Assembly (NCBI GenBank): GCA_035271585.1
Contig: DATERL010000225.1
Span: forward strand, 1 to 13,438
Source: Roseimarinus sp035271585
GTDB taxonomy: Bacteria > Bacteroidota > Bacteroidia > Bacteroidales > Prolixibacteraceae
Length of the DNA stretch: 13,438 nt
Reading direction: 5' to 3'
In this document: piece by piece, positions 1 through 8,269 of the stretch
Numbering within the stretch: the first letter of the stretch is position 1
Layout of the letters: each line of letters begins with the position of its first letter
Made by a program: the position numbers and the translations under genes
Notes under the pieces: model-generated
Database searches by the model: none
Seen by the model: the letters and a program-made list of their open reading frames with translations, nothing else
What the model was told of the DNA's origin: nothing

Positions 1-112
1 GGCAAATATTGGACAATGTATGTTGTACAATTTTTAATCCAGCTCAATATTTTCAGCAAATATGGAAAATTGTATCAATTATGCCATTGAAAATTACTTT
101 TTTAAAGCAAAT

Positions 113-148
113 AAAAAAAAGGCCGATTATTTATGAATAACCGAGCCT
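113..148 (-). terminator. Intrinsic terminator of the rsfS-ftsH operon
   Basis: Bases 120-148 fold into an imperfect hairpin. AGGC pairs with GCCT at the base, then comes a CG pair step and a mismatch, then TTATT pairs with AATAA around a short loop. Read on the minus strand the stem is followed by a run of eight T (113-120), as expected of a rho-independent terminator. It lies 23 bases past the ftsH stop. T residues on the plus-strand side (about 150-158) mean it could work both ways. Bases 1-112 show no gene I can support: one plus-strand frame is open from base 3 to a stop at 132-134, but its translation is not recognisable. Confidence 0.7.
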
Positions 149-170
149 ACTATTTTTTCAAAATGAATGC

Positions 171-2231
171 TTAAGCGATAACCTCATCAATGGGCGCATC
201 GTCAGTTTTATCTGTTTTGATATTGGACATTTCAGCTATTGATGCTTTTTCTGAATCCGTTTTTTGCTCGTCATCTGCTATCTCTTTATTTTTAGAACCG
301 GGACGTTTGCCAAAAATTTCTTCAAGATCTTCAGTGAAAAGCACTTCTTTTTCGAGTAAGCGTTCAGCCAGTATTTTATGCTTCTCTTTGTACGCTATTA
401 ATACCTCTTTGGCTCGCCCATACGCGTGGTCAATCAGTTCTTTAATTTCGCTATCGATTAATTCAGCTGTTTTTTCGCTATAGGGTTTTGTGAACCCATA
501 ATCCGATTGTCCGCTTGAGTCATAAAAACTCAGGTTGCCAACTTTTTCGCTCATGCCAAAATAGCAAACCATGGCATAGGCTTGTTTGGTTACTTTTTCG
601 AGGTCATTTTGTGCACCCGACGAAATAACGCCAAACGAAAGTTCTTCGGCAGCACGTCCGCCCAATGTAGCGCTCAGTTCGTCCATCATTTGATTTTTGG
701 TGGTAATGGAGCGTTCTTCGGGCAGGTACCATGCAGCGCCTAATGCTTTCCCGCGTGGAACAATGGTTACTTTTACCAGAGGGTGTGCATGTTTAAGTAG
801 CCAGCTAACGGTAGCGTGTCCTGCTTCGTGGTAGGCAATGGTTTTTTTCTCTTCGAATGATATGATCTTGTTTTTCTTTTCTAAACCACCAATAATTCGG
901 TCAACAGCATCCAAAAAGTCTTGTTTTTGCACGGCTGTATGTTCGTTTCGGGCTGCAATAAGGGCCGATTCGTTGCAAACATTGGCAATATCAGCGCCCG
1001 AGAATCCCGGGGTTTGGCGAGCCAAAAAGTCAACATTAACACTTGCATCAAGAGTTAATGGTTTAAGGTGTACGTTGAATATTTCACGGCGTTCGTTTAA
1101 ATCGGGCAGCTCAACATGAATTTGACGGTCGAAACGTCCGGCACGCATTAATGCGCGGTCAAGTATATCGGCACGGTTGGTCGCCGCTAAAATAATAACT
1201 CCCGAATTGGTGTCAAAACCATCCATTTCGGTAAGTAATTGGTTTAAAGTGTTTTCGCGTTCGTCGTTCGAACCCATATTAGGGTTTTTCCCACGGGCAC
1301 GGCCAATGGCATCAATCTCATCGATAAATACAATACAGGGCGATTTTTCCTTGGCTTGTTTGAAAAGGTCGCGCACCCGCGATGCACCAACGCCAACAAA
1401 CATTTCAACAAAGTCGGAACCCGACATTGAGAAGAATGGAACGTGTGCTTCGCCGGCTACTGCTTTGGCCAATAATGTTTTTCCAGTTCCTGGAGGGCCA
1501 ACCAATAGGGCTCCTTTTGGTATTTTTCCACCTAATTTGGTGTAGCGTTCGGGGCTTTTTAAGAATGATACAATTTCTTCAATTTCTTGTTTTGCTTCGG
1601 CCAATCCGGCCACATCTTTGAATGATGTAGTTACTTTTTGATCCTTATCGAAAAGTTTAGCCTGCGATTTTCCAACGTTGAAAATGCCACCTCCCGGGCC
1701 TGTTGCACCACCTTTGCTCATGCGGCGGAATATAAACCACCAAAAGAAGATGATTAGCGCAACTGGGAACAAGAAACTTAGAATCCCTCCCCAGTCATAG
1801 GTTTCCTTATATTCAAACGAAAATTCTTCGAGTTTGTACTCGGCCCAGGCTTTCTCTAGGTTGCTCTCGAACGAATCGGTTGATCCAAGGGTAAAATAAA
1901 AGTGGGGACCATTTGCATCGGGTGCGCTAAATCCCGTTCCTAAATCCTCCTTGTACTTCGCATAGCTGTCTTTTTTTAAGTAAATGTTGGCTTTAGTTTT
2001 ATTTAAAACCACAATTTTTTCAACATCGTTATTTTGGACCATGGTGCGCTTTACCGAGTACCACTCTGTTTCAACCGGTGTTTTGCCGGACATGAAAAAC
2101 TGAATGCCCAAAATTACAATGATGGCAATATACAGAAATGACAAATTAAATTTAGGTTTGCCATTGACCCCTTTCTTCGGTTTTAAACTGTCGGGGATGG
2201 GGTTTTTCATTTTATTTTTGTTCTCAGCCAT
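171..2231 (-). CDS. ftsH: ATP-dependent zinc metalloprotease FtsH
   Basis: Membrane-anchored AAA+ protease that extracts and degrades membrane and some soluble proteins as a hexamer, acting at the cytoplasmic face. The 686 residues show the full family layout. There is a basic, lysine-rich N-terminus, a first membrane segment at about 29-47, a periplasmic domain of about 100 residues and a second membrane segment at about 148-168. The AAA module has Walker A GPPGTGKT (245-252), Walker B IVFIDE (300-305) and an arginine-finger region with GRFDR near 365-369. The metalloprotease domain has the zinc motif HEAGH (468-472) and the third ligand Asp in QNDLEK (about 543). The C-terminal tail is acidic and lysine-rich, as is common. 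Length is slightly above the usual 610-660 because of this tail and the N-terminal extension. It lies 6 bases behind rsfS and should be co-transcribed. No key residue is missing. Confidence 0.98.
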   Translation of the reverse strand: MAENKNKMKNPIPDSLKPKKGVNGKPKFNLSFLYIAIIVILGIQFFMSGKTPVETEWYSVKRTMVQNNDVEKIVVLNKTKANIYLKKDSYAKYKEDLGTGFSAPDANGPHFYFTLGSTDSFESNLEKAWAEYKLEEFSFEYKETYDWGGILSFLFPVALIIFFWWFIFRRMSKGGATGPGGGIFNVGKSQAKLFDKDQKVTTSFKDVAGLAEAKQEIEEIVSFLKSPERYTKLGGKIPKGALLVGPPGTGKTLLAKAVAGEAHVPFFSMSGSDFVEMFVGVGASRVRDLFKQAKEKSPCIVFIDEIDAIGRARGKNPNMGSNDERENTLNQLLTEMDGFDTNSGVIILAATNRADILDRALMRAGRFDRQIHVELPDLNERREIFNVHLKPLTLDASVNVDFLARQTPGFSGADIANVCNESALIAARNEHTAVQKQDFLDAVDRIIGGLEKKNKIISFEEKKTIAYHEAGHATVSWLLKHAHPLVKVTIVPRGKALGAAWYLPEERSITTKNQMMDELSATLGGRAAEELSFGVISSGAQNDLEKVTKQAYAMVCYFGMSEKVGNLSFYDSSGQSDYGFTKPYSEKTAELIDSEIKELIDHAYGRAKEVLIAYKEKHKILAERLLEKEVLFTEDLEEIFGKRPGSKNKEIADDEQKTDSEKASIAEMSNIKTDKTDDAPIDEVIA

Positions 2232-2237
2232 TGTTAT

Positions 2238-2615
2238 TTAATTTTCTGAATTGTAATTGATAAATTCTGCATCGGCCCATAATTGCTCTAAATCGTAATG
2301 TTTTCTCCATTCTACATGAAATACATGTACCATAATTTCGGCGTAATCTAATAAAATCCATTGAGCATTTTTGTATCCGTCGGTATGCCATACATCTTCA
2401 CCGGTAATTTCCTCAACAGTTTCTTCAATCGAATGGGCTATTGCTTCAACTTGTGTGTTTGATGTGCCATGGCATATAATAAAGTGACTACACTCGGTAT
2501 TATTAAGTTTTGTTAAGTCGAGATTCAATATTTTGAGTCCTTTTTTTCTTCTTGCTCCTTCAATTATTGCTTCTATTAAATGGTCCTTTGTGTTTTTTTG
2601 TTCAACCTTCTCCAT
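2238..2615 (-). CDS. rsfS: Ribosome silencing factor RsfS (DUF143 family)
   Basis: Small cytoplasmic factor that, in the studied family members, binds ribosomal protein L14 on the large subunit and blocks subunit joining, lowering translation in starvation. The 125 residues match the family's usual 105-130. Recognisable blocks are a stretch that aligns with the family's Cys-Ser-aromatic-Phe-Ile core (CSHFIICHGTSNTQVEAIA, 42-60), then HTDGYKNAQWILLDY (77-91), VMVHVF-like EIMVHVF (93-99) and the terminal HYDLEQLWADA (106-116). It is the first gene of an operon with ftsH (6-base gap), an association common in Bacteroidota. A -7-type promoter element lies just upstream, and birA diverges from the same 59-bp spacer. 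The assignment rests on motif recognition and context; I see nothing unusual in it. Confidence 0.95.
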   Translation of the reverse strand: MEKVEQKNTKDHLIEAIIEGARRKKGLKILNLDLTKLNNTECSHFIICHGTSNTQVEAIAHSIEETVEEITGEDVWHTDGYKNAQWILLDYAEIMVHVFHVEWRKHYDLEQLWADAEFINYNSEN

Positions 2616-2635
2616 ATATTTGTATTACTGTTTTG

Positions 2636-2643
2636 CAAATTTA
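2636..2643 (-). promoter_or_regulatory. Bacteroidota -7 element upstream of rsfS
   Basis: Minus-strand TAAATTTG is an exact match to the phylum's -7 consensus TAnnTTTG and ends 20 bases before the rsfS ATG, so the leader would be about 15 bases. I find no clear TTG/TTTG element at the expected distance further upstream, so support rests on the -7 box and its position alone. Confidence 0.5.
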
Positions 2644-2674
2644 ACCTTTTTCACTAATTAATTCGCCGGAAACT

Positions 2675-3418
2675 ATGGCAGAAATTATCGGTATAAAAAT
2701 AATAAAGTTAGATGAGATTGATTCGACCAATAACTATACCAGTAAATTATTAGCCAATAGCAATGTCATCGAGGGTACTGTTGTTGTTGCCAAGGCTCAA
2801 TCAAGCGGTCGTGGACAGCTTTCAAACCAATGGGAAAGCGAATATGGGAAAAATATTTTGGCTAGTTTCGTTTTTTACCCCAAATTTTTACCGGTGCAAC
2901 AACAATTTCTTCTTTCTAAGGTGATTGCATTGGGTGTAAGAGATTTGCTTACGCTTTTTGTTGATAAGGTGAAAGTGAAGTGGCCAAACGATATTTATAT
3001 TGGTAATAAGAAGGTTGCGGGTATTTTAATCGAAAACTCGATTATGGGACACACTCTGGAGAGCAGTATTGCTGGGGTAGGTATTAATATTAATCAGACC
3101 GTTTTTTTGAGTGATGCGCCTAATCCGGTATCGCTAATTTATTCTTTAAAAAAAGAACTAGACTGCAGTGAATTGTTGTTGGTTTTGTGTGAGTGTATCG
3201 ATAAGTGGTACAGTCTGTTAAGTCAAGGAAATGTTAAGATGATAAATGAAAATTATCACGATTCGCTTTACCAGCGCGGTATAGTTTCGACCTACCGTGA
3301 TAAAAATGGTGAATATGAGGGAATGATTGAAGGTGTTAATGCTATTGGCCAGTTGCAAATTAAGCCGCTTTCGGCACCCTTAAAAACCTACCATTTCAAA
3401 GAAGTTGAATTTTTATAA
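2675..3418 (+). CDS. birA: Biotin--[acetyl-CoA-carboxylase] ligase (BirA catalytic type)
   Basis: Activates biotin as biotinyl-AMP and attaches it to the lysine of biotin carboxyl carrier proteins in the cytoplasm. The 247 residues cover the BPL/LplA/LipB catalytic fold. The adenylate/biotin loop is GRGQLSNQW (45-53, family GRGRxGRxW), followed by KWPNDI (102-107), KVAGILIE (113-120, with the catalytic-site lysine) and GVGININ (134-140). A small C-terminal domain follows, from about residue 195. There is no N-terminal helix-turn-helix, so it is a monofunctional ligase and not a repressor like the E. coli protein. The GRGQLS loop departs from the usual GRGRxG at its second arginine, as in several Bacteroidota enzymes. 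It diverges from rsfS and converges on the SRPBCC gene, so it is probably transcribed alone. The start ATG sits just after the divergent promoter spacer. Confidence 0.93.
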   Translation: MAEIIGIKIIKLDEIDSTNNYTSKLLANSNVIEGTVVVAKAQSSGRGQLSNQWESEYGKNILASFVFYPKFLPVQQQFLLSKVIALGVRDLLTLFVDKVKVKWPNDIYIGNKKVAGILIENSIMGHTLESSIAGVGININQTVFLSDAPNPVSLIYSLKKELDCSELLLVLCECIDKWYSLLSQGNVKMINENYHDSLYQRGIVSTYRDKNGEYEGMIEGVNAIGQLQIKPLSAPLKTYHFKEVEFL

Positions 3419-3472
3419 TATTTTTGACGTTATGACTTGGTTTTTGTATTGATGACATATTGTCACAAAGAG

Positions 3473-3922
3473 CTATTGATATGGAAACCGAGTTAATGCT
3501 TCGGCTATGGTATTTATTCCTTCTTTTAATTTGTTATTTAAAACCATTTTCAACATCATGTTTAAGTGCGCATGAAGTGTTAGGCGTATTTTACACTGGT
3601 AGGGACCTGCGGGTAATAACTGAATCCATAAATAGACTTCAAAAGGGATTTTTCCTTCGCCTGTGATTTTAATGATTTTGGCTGGTTCGCGATCAATTAT
3701 TCTCAAGCCGGCTTCACCAACCGACGAAATTGTGAATGCACAACTGTCGGTATCCGAACGGAAATCTTCAATTTTAACCTTGGGTATTTGTTGCGAAATT
3801 TGTGCTAATGTATATTCGTTAAAAAACTGACCAAGATTGTTGAAATCCGAAAGGAAATTATAAACAATCTCGATGTTTTGGTTGATATCCTTTACTTCGC
3901 TTACATATTTGTTCACTCCCAT
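3473..3922 (-). CDS. SRPBCC/START-like fold protein
   Basis: A 149-residue protein I recognise only at fold level. Its N-terminus, YVSEVKDINQNIEIVYNFLS, has the pattern of SRPBCC (Bet v 1-like) proteins: a strand with alternating hydrophobic residues, then a helix that often reads VxxVYxFLSD. Later segments alternate strands (CAFTISSVGEAGLRIIDREP, KIIKITGEG, FEVYLWIQLLP, KIRLTLHAHLN) and end in a long amphipathic helix (MVLNNKLKEGINTIAEAL), as the fold requires. These domains bind lipids or other hydrophobic ligands. The substrate here is unknown, and there is no signal peptide or membrane segment. It lies 75 bases downstream of pyrE on the same strand, a pairing often seen in this phylum, but a hairpin terminator lies between the two, so its transcription may be partial read-through. 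Confidence 0.8.
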   Translation of the reverse strand: MGVNKYVSEVKDINQNIEIVYNFLSDFNNLGQFFNEYTLAQISQQIPKVKIEDFRSDTDSCAFTISSVGEAGLRIIDREPAKIIKITGEGKIPFEVYLWIQLLPAGPYQCKIRLTLHAHLNMMLKMVLNNKLKEGINTIAEALTRFPYQ

Positions 3923-3940
3923 AACTTATTTTTTTTTAAA

Positions 3941-3967
3941 AAAGCCGGAATCAATTGAAACCGGCTT
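3941..3967 (-). terminator. Hairpin terminator or attenuator between pyrE and the SRPBCC gene
   Basis: AAGCCGG (3942-3948) pairs with CCGGCTT (3961-3967) around a 12-base loop. On the minus strand the stem is followed by six T residues. On the plus strand a short T run also follows (about 3970-3975). Placed between the pyrE stop and the next same-strand start, it probably ends or attenuates pyrE transcripts. Confidence 0.6.
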
Positions 3968-3997
3968 GCTTTTTTATTTACAGAATGCCATCCTATT

Positions 3998-4630
3998 TTA
4001 TCTTCCCCACTCCGAGGGGTTTTTTCGCCAGTTTTGTAAGCTTTCAACATCCTCTTCCCTTATTTCGCCAATTTTAAGTGCGTATTCAATCAAAATATTA
4101 TAATTGCTAAGGGTGGTCAGTTCAAGCCCTGCCTTTTTGAAGTTTTCTTTGGCTACCGGAAAATTATAGGTGAATATGGCCACCATGCCCAATACATCGC
4201 CACCAAAATTAGTTAAGGCTTCGGCTGCTTTTAAACTGCTTCCGCCTGTTGATACCAAATCTTCGATTACCACAATTTTTTGTCCGGGTTTAAGATCGCC
4301 TTCAATTAGGTTTTCTAAACCATGATCTTTCGGTTTCGAACGCACGTAAACAAAAGGAAGTCCTAGTTTTTCGGCAACTAAAGCACCATGTGCTATGGCT
4401 CCTGTTGCAACTCCAGCTATTACTTCGGCTTGTGGGTATTTCTCTTTTACAATACGGGTAAATTCCTCGCAAATAAACTCGCGTGTTGAAGGGTATGACA
4501 ATATCTTACGATTGTCGCAATAAATGGGCGAAAGCCATCCCGATGCCCAAGTAAAAGGATTTGATGGTTGTACTTTTATTGTGTTAATTTGTAGTAGTCT
4601 TTTTGTTACTTCTAATTGAAAATCACTCAT
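3998..4630 (-). CDS. pyrE: Orotate phosphoribosyltransferase PyrE
   Basis: Converts orotate and PRPP to orotidine 5'-monophosphate, the fifth step of de novo pyrimidine synthesis, in the cytoplasm. From the chosen start the protein has 210 residues, typical of the family. The PRPP-binding motif is VVIEDLVSTGGSS (about 120-132). The catalytic-loop region carries YVRSKPKDHGLENLIEG (about 95-111), matching the family's R-K-x-K-x-H-G pattern, and AGVATGAIAHG (72-82) is the upstream phosphate-contact strand. The reading frame stays open 33 codons further upstream, but that extension is unlike the family and overlaps the divergent Nudix gene. The chosen start is MSDFQLEV, preceded by an exact -7 element (TACATTTG) 25 bases before it. 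It is followed by the SRPBCC gene on the same strand. Confidence 0.95.
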   Translation of the reverse strand: MSDFQLEVTKRLLQINTIKVQPSNPFTWASGWLSPIYCDNRKILSYPSTREFICEEFTRIVKEKYPQAEVIAGVATGAIAHGALVAEKLGLPFVYVRSKPKDHGLENLIEGDLKPGQKIVVIEDLVSTGGSSLKAAEALTNFGGDVLGMVAIFTYNFPVAKENFKKAGLELTTLSNYNILIEYALKIGEIREEDVESLQNWRKNPSEWGR

Positions 4631-4655
4631 GTTTAAGGTTTTAATTGATACTGGG

Positions 4656-4663
4656 CAAATGTA
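4656..4663 (-). promoter_or_regulatory. Bacteroidota -7 element of pyrE
   Basis: Minus-strand TACATTTG matches TAnnTTTG exactly and would start transcription about 20 bases before the pyrE ATG. It supports the short pyrE start over the extended frame. The same bases include the preferred ATG of the divergent Nudix gene (4659-4661). I find no TTG element at the usual upstream distance. Confidence 0.5.
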
Positions 4664-5276
4664 CAAAGTTTTTTTTAATGATCGAATTGTTTTTGTGCTC
4701 TCGTTGCACCAACCCCTAATTGATAACAATAGCTTATGTTTTAAAATAAATAGTTTAGAGGAGTTTGAAAATGCATGGAAAATTTTTATGGACGACTCTC
4801 AAAACCGAAATTTGACCTTAGTTATTTCGCAAACCCAAAATATTAAAAAAGCATTTTTGGGTTTCTTTAAAATTTTCGAAGCAGCCGGTGGTTTGGTCTT
4901 TAATAACGAAAACCAATTGTTGTGCATTAAACGATGGGGAATTTGGGATCTACCAAAAGGTAAAATCGAAAAGGATGAAAAAAAGAAAGCCGCTGCATTG
5001 CGCGAGGTGGAAGAAGAAACCGGCATCTCTGATTTAATTATTCAAAAAAAGGAAACTGTTACGTATCATATTTATCAATCGAAGTATCATCATAATAAAT
5101 GGGTGCTAAAACCAACCCATTGGTACCGGATGAATTGCTCCAGTCAACAGTTGCCGGTACCCGAGACCAACGAGGATATTACCGAAGCCCGATGGTTGTC
5201 TGTTCAAGAAATAAAAACGATGGTTTTGCCTAATACCTATCATTCACTTTTGCCTGTTTTTGAACAGTTAATTTAG
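4659..5276 (+). CDS. Nudix hydrolase with an N-terminal arm
   Basis: Hydrolase of a nucleoside diphosphate linked to another moiety; the substrate cannot be read from the sequence. From the preferred ATG it has 205 residues. The Nudix box, running from G101 to I123, keeps every consensus position: Gly, the first Glu (107), Arg-Glu at 115-116, then Glu-Glu at 119-120 and the closing Gly-Ile. It is preceded by RWGIWDLPKG, which binds the nucleotide side in relatives. The first 75 or so residues form an arm outside the Nudix fold (MYKVFFNDR onward), a layout I associate with a Bacteroidota subfamily. An ATG ten codons upstream (4629) is also possible and would overlap the pyrE start codon. I prefer 4659 because homologues of this kind tend to start at the MYKVFFNDR segment. 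It is divergent from pyrE and followed by a hairpin. Confidence 0.88.
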   Translation: MYKVFFNDRIVFVLSLHQPLIDNNSLCFKINSLEEFENAWKIFMDDSQNRNLTLVISQTQNIKKAFLGFFKIFEAAGGLVFNNENQLLCIKRWGIWDLPKGKIEKDEKKKAAALREVEEETGISDLIIQKKETVTYHIYQSKYHHNKWVLKPTHWYRMNCSSQQLPVPETNEDITEARWLSVQEIKTMVLPNTYHSLLPVFEQLI

Positions 5277-5280
5277 AGTT

Positions 5281-5320
5281 TAATCGGATTACAATAGATT
5301 GTTCGATTGTATTCCGATTA
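5281..5320 (+). terminator. Hairpin after the Nudix gene, probable weak terminator
   Basis: TAATCGGATTACAAT (5281-5295) pairs with ATTGTATTCCGATTA (5306-5320) with one mismatch in 15 bp and a 10-base loop, directly behind the Nudix stop. The T tract after it is poor, so it may act as a transcript 3' end rather than a strict intrinsic terminator. Confidence 0.5.
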
Positions 5321-5394
5321 TGTTATTGAAATATTTTGCCTTACGGGTTATCCGAATGTCACTCTAAATAATTGAATCTTAGTTTTCTCCATTT

Positions 5395-5424
5395 TGTCTC
5401 AATACTAATATCTAACAATCTATT
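5395..5424. repeat. Dispersed intergenic repeat, copy 1
   Basis: A block starting TGTCTCAATACT and running through ATATCTAA to AATCTA recurs at 8609-8638 with 26 of 28 bases identical. It lies in the spacer before clpB. Apart from this copy and the hairpin at 5281-5320, I see nothing in the 296-bp spacer except possible clpB promoter sequence. The closest is AAAATTTG at 5525-5532, one base from the -7 consensus. Confidence 0.6.
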
Positions 5425-5572
5425 ATATACTGCCATAATTGCACATAACTTGTTGAATGCCTGTACTTATGTCGTGTTTGTTACTCTTTCTCATGTCAAA
5501 AAATCAGCTTTCTAATATTGGGTGAAAATTTGCTCATCAGTTTACGATTTTATTCATTTAAAATATTAGACT

Positions 5573-8161
5573 ATGAACTTGAACAATTTCACCATAAAAG
5601 GGCGCGATACCCTGAACCAGGCGGCACAAATTACGGCCTCGTACGGTCAGCAAGCTATCGAAACTGGCCATATTTTGAAAGCCGTGCAACAAATTGCTGA
5701 AAATGTGAGCCAGTTCATTTTTAACAAACTGGGCATTAACGTGCAGACCATGAATATGGCACTCGACAAAGTAGTTGAAAGTTACCCTAAAGTGAGCGGT
5801 GGCCAGCCTTTTTTGTCGAATGCTTCAAATACTACGGTGCAAAAAGCCATTAAATTGGCTTCGGATATGGGCGACCAGTATGTTTCGGTTGAACACATTT
5901 TAATGGGCTTACTCGAAACTGGCGATGCAGTAACTCGATTAATGACCGATGCAGGGCTCAATAAAAAGGAGCTAAAAGCAGCCATCGAAGAGTTGCGTAA
6001 AGGAGCTAAGGTCGATAGCGAATCGGCTGAGGATAAGTTTAACGCATTGGGGCGTTTTGCTGTGAATTTAGTGGAGCAAGCCCGTAGTGGTAAGCTCGAC
6101 CCTGTGATTGGCCGCGACGACGAAATTCGGCGTTTGCTCCAAATTCTTTCGCGACGTACCAAAAATAACCCAATCTTGATCGGTGAACCCGGTACCGGAA
6201 AAACGGCCATAGCTGAGGGTTTGGCTCAACGTATTTTCAAAGGCGATGTGCCCGAAAACCTTAAATCTAAACTTCTTTTTTCGCTCGATATGGGTGCTTT
6301 AATAGCTGGTGCTAAATACAAAGGTGAGTTTGAAGAGCGTTTAAAATCGGTGGTTAACGAGGTGGTCAATGCCAATGGCCAAATTATCCTGTTTATCGAC
6401 GAAATACACACCCTTGTTGGTGCGGGGAAAAGCGAGGGCGCTATGGATGCTGCCAATATACTAAAGCCTGCATTGGCTCGTGGCGATTTACGTGCCATAG
6501 GTGCAACCACTTTGGGCGAATACCAAAAGTATTTTGAAAAAGATAAAGCGCTCGAACGTCGTTTCCAAAAAGTATTGGTCGAGGAACCCGATGTTTTGAG
6601 TACCATTTCGATTTTGCGAGGTTTGAAAGAACGTTACGAAAATCACCATAAGGTTCGAATCAAAGATGAGGCGTTGATTTCGGCGGTACAGCTTTCGCAT
6701 CGCTACATTACTGAGCGGTTTTTACCCGATAAAGCCATCGATTTGATGGATGAAGCTGCTGCTAAATTGCGCCTCGAAATGGATTCGGTGCCACAAGAGC
6801 TCGACGAGGTAGAACGCAAAATTATGCAGTTAGAAATTGAACGGGAAGCCATTAAGCGCGAAAACGACCACTCGAAACTGAAAGGCATTGAAGAACAACT
6901 GGCCAATTTGCAGGAAGAACGTACGCGTTACCGTGCCGAGTGGAACATCGAAAAACGCCTGATCGATGGTATTCAGAAAAACAAGCAAGAAATTGAAGAT
7001 TATAAATATCAGGCCGATCAAGCCGAACGAACAGGCGATTATGGGCGAGTGGCCGAAATTCGTTATGGTCTTATTAAGAATGCCGAAGAGGATATTGCCC
7101 GTTTGCAAACCGAATTGGAAGAAAAGCAAAAGAAAAGTTCTTTGGTGAAACAAGAAGTTGACTCCGACGATATTGCCGAAGTGGTGAGCCGTTGGACTGG
7201 TATTCCTGTTTCGAAAATGATGGAGAGTGAACGCGAAAAATTACTTCACCTCGAAGCTGAACTATCAAAAAGGGTAGTGGGACAGAAAGAAGCCATTATT
7301 GCCGTGGCCGATGCGGTACGCAGAAGTCGTGCTGGTTTGCAAGACGAAAAACGCCCCATTGGATCCTTCATTTTTATGGGAACAACAGGCGTGGGTAAAA
7401 CCGAGCTGGCAAAAGCTTTGGCCGAATACCTGTTCGACGACGAGAACTTGATTACCCGTATCGATATGAGCGAGTATCAGGAGAAGTTTTCGGTAACCCG
7501 CCTTATTGGTTCGCCTCCAGGTTATGTGGGCTACGACGAAGGTGGGCAGTTGACCGAGGCTGTGCGTCGTAAACCCTATTCGGTAGTGCTGTTCGACGAA
7601 ATTGAAAAAGCGCACCCCGACGTGTTTAACGTGTTGTTGCAAGTGCTCGACGATGGCCGACTAACCGATAATAAAGGCCGAGTGGTCAACTTTACTAATA
7701 CCATTATCATCATGACCTCAAACATTGGTTCGCAATTAATTCAGCAAACTTTTGAGGGGATAAACGATAGTAATCGTTACCAAAAATATGAGCAAGCACG
7801 TACGCAATTGTTTGATTTATTGAAGAAAACCATAAGACCAGAGTTTCTGAACCGTATCGACGATACCATTATGTTTTTACCATTGGGACGTACCGAAATT
7901 CACGATATTGTTCAGTTACAATTCGAGCGAATTGCCTTTAGGCTCAATGAGCAAGGCTTTAAAATTGAAATGACCGATGCGGCTGTTGATTGGGTTGCCT
8001 CGGTAGGCTACGAGCCACATTATGGTGCTCGCCCCGTTAAACGCGTGTTGCAACAATACATTTTGAATGATTTGTCGAAGCGTATTTTAGCAGGTGATAT
8101 TGACAAGGATAAAACAATTGTTGTTGATTTAGAAAATCAGGAATTAGTGTTTAGGCATTAA
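5573..8161 (+). CDS. clpB: ATP-dependent chaperone/disaggregase ClpB
   Basis: Hexameric Hsp100 that threads aggregated proteins through its pore and works with DnaK-DnaJ-GrpE; it acts in the cytoplasm and is usually heat-induced. The 862 residues match the family. The Clp N-terminal repeat domain covers about 1-145. NBD1 has Walker A GEPGTGKT (204-211), the pore-loop tyrosine in GAKYKGEFE (246-254), Walker B IILFIDE (271-277) and an arginine finger in ERRFQ (328-332). The coiled-coil middle domain, about 400-525, marks ClpB rather than ClpA or ClpC. NBD2 has Walker A GTTGVGKT (603-610), pore loop GYVGYDEG (650-657) and Walker B VVLFDE (671-676). The C-terminal small domain is complete, with NRID and GARPVKR. 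It stands alone between a hairpin after the Nudix gene and its own terminator. I see no confident promoter or CIRCE element upstream. Confidence 0.98.
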   Translation: MNLNNFTIKGRDTLNQAAQITASYGQQAIETGHILKAVQQIAENVSQFIFNKLGINVQTMNMALDKVVESYPKVSGGQPFLSNASNTTVQKAIKLASDMGDQYVSVEHILMGLLETGDAVTRLMTDAGLNKKELKAAIEELRKGAKVDSESAEDKFNALGRFAVNLVEQARSGKLDPVIGRDDEIRRLLQILSRRTKNNPILIGEPGTGKTAIAEGLAQRIFKGDVPENLKSKLLFSLDMGALIAGAKYKGEFEERLKSVVNEVVNANGQIILFIDEIHTLVGAGKSEGAMDAANILKPALARGDLRAIGATTLGEYQKYFEKDKALERRFQKVLVEEPDVLSTISILRGLKERYENHHKVRIKDEALISAVQLSHRYITERFLPDKAIDLMDEAAAKLRLEMDSVPQELDEVERKIMQLEIEREAIKRENDHSKLKGIEEQLANLQEERTRYRAEWNIEKRLIDGIQKNKQEIEDYKYQADQAERTGDYGRVAEIRYGLIKNAEEDIARLQTELEEKQKKSSLVKQEVDSDDIAEVVSRWTGIPVSKMMESEREKLLHLEAELSKRVVGQKEAIIAVADAVRRSRAGLQDEKRPIGSFIFMGTTGVGKTELAKALAEYLFDDENLITRIDMSEYQEKFSVTRLIGSPPGYVGYDEGGQLTEAVRRKPYSVVLFDEIEKAHPDVFNVLLQVLDDGRLTDNKGRVVNFTNTIIIMTSNIGSQLIQQTFEGINDSNRYQKYEQARTQLFDLLKKTIRPEFLNRIDDTIMFLPLGRTEIHDIVQLQFERIAFRLNEQGFKIEMTDAAVDWVASVGYEPHYGARPVKRVLQQYILNDLSKRILAGDIDKDKTIVVDLENQELVFRH

Positions 8162-8200
8162 ACGTATTTTGGGTTTAGAAAACAATATCATTGTTGTTTC

Positions 8201-8246
8201 AGAGAGGGGTTATTTAGTGGTTTTACTGCTAATTAACCCCTTTCTT
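8201..8246 (+). terminator. Terminator of clpB
   Basis: A long stem joins 8201-8217 (AGAGAGGGGTTATTTAG) to 8229-8245 (CTAATTAACCCCTTTCT) with one mismatch, one G-T pair and an 11-base loop, 40 bases past the clpB stop. The descending arm is itself pyrimidine-rich at its end (CCCCTTTCTT), giving a modest U tract. Confidence 0.65.
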
Positions 8247-8269
8247 CATAACAGAATATGAATTGATCT

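Noticed and set aside
3..134. Open plus-strand frame entering from the left edge
   Set aside because: Only 43 codons, AT-rich, not recognisable, and it runs into the terminator stem of ftsH. It could be the end of a gene outside the window but nothing supports that.
3453..3465. Small hairpin TGACA-TAT-TGTCA between birA and the SRPBCC gene
   Set aside because: The stem is only five base pairs, the loop is three bases and no T tract follows on either strand, so I do not call a terminator.
4631..4729. 33-codon N-terminal extension of pyrE
   Set aside because: It lacks resemblance to the family, overlaps the divergent Nudix gene and lies upstream of the exact -7 element at 4656-4663; the protein from 4630 has the normal length.
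5782..7642. Several open frames of 60-140 codons on the strand opposite clpB
   Set aside because: They are rich in serine and leucine or lack recognisable motifs and mirror the codon pattern of clpB; no promoters or homology support them. The same holds for frames opposite ftsH.
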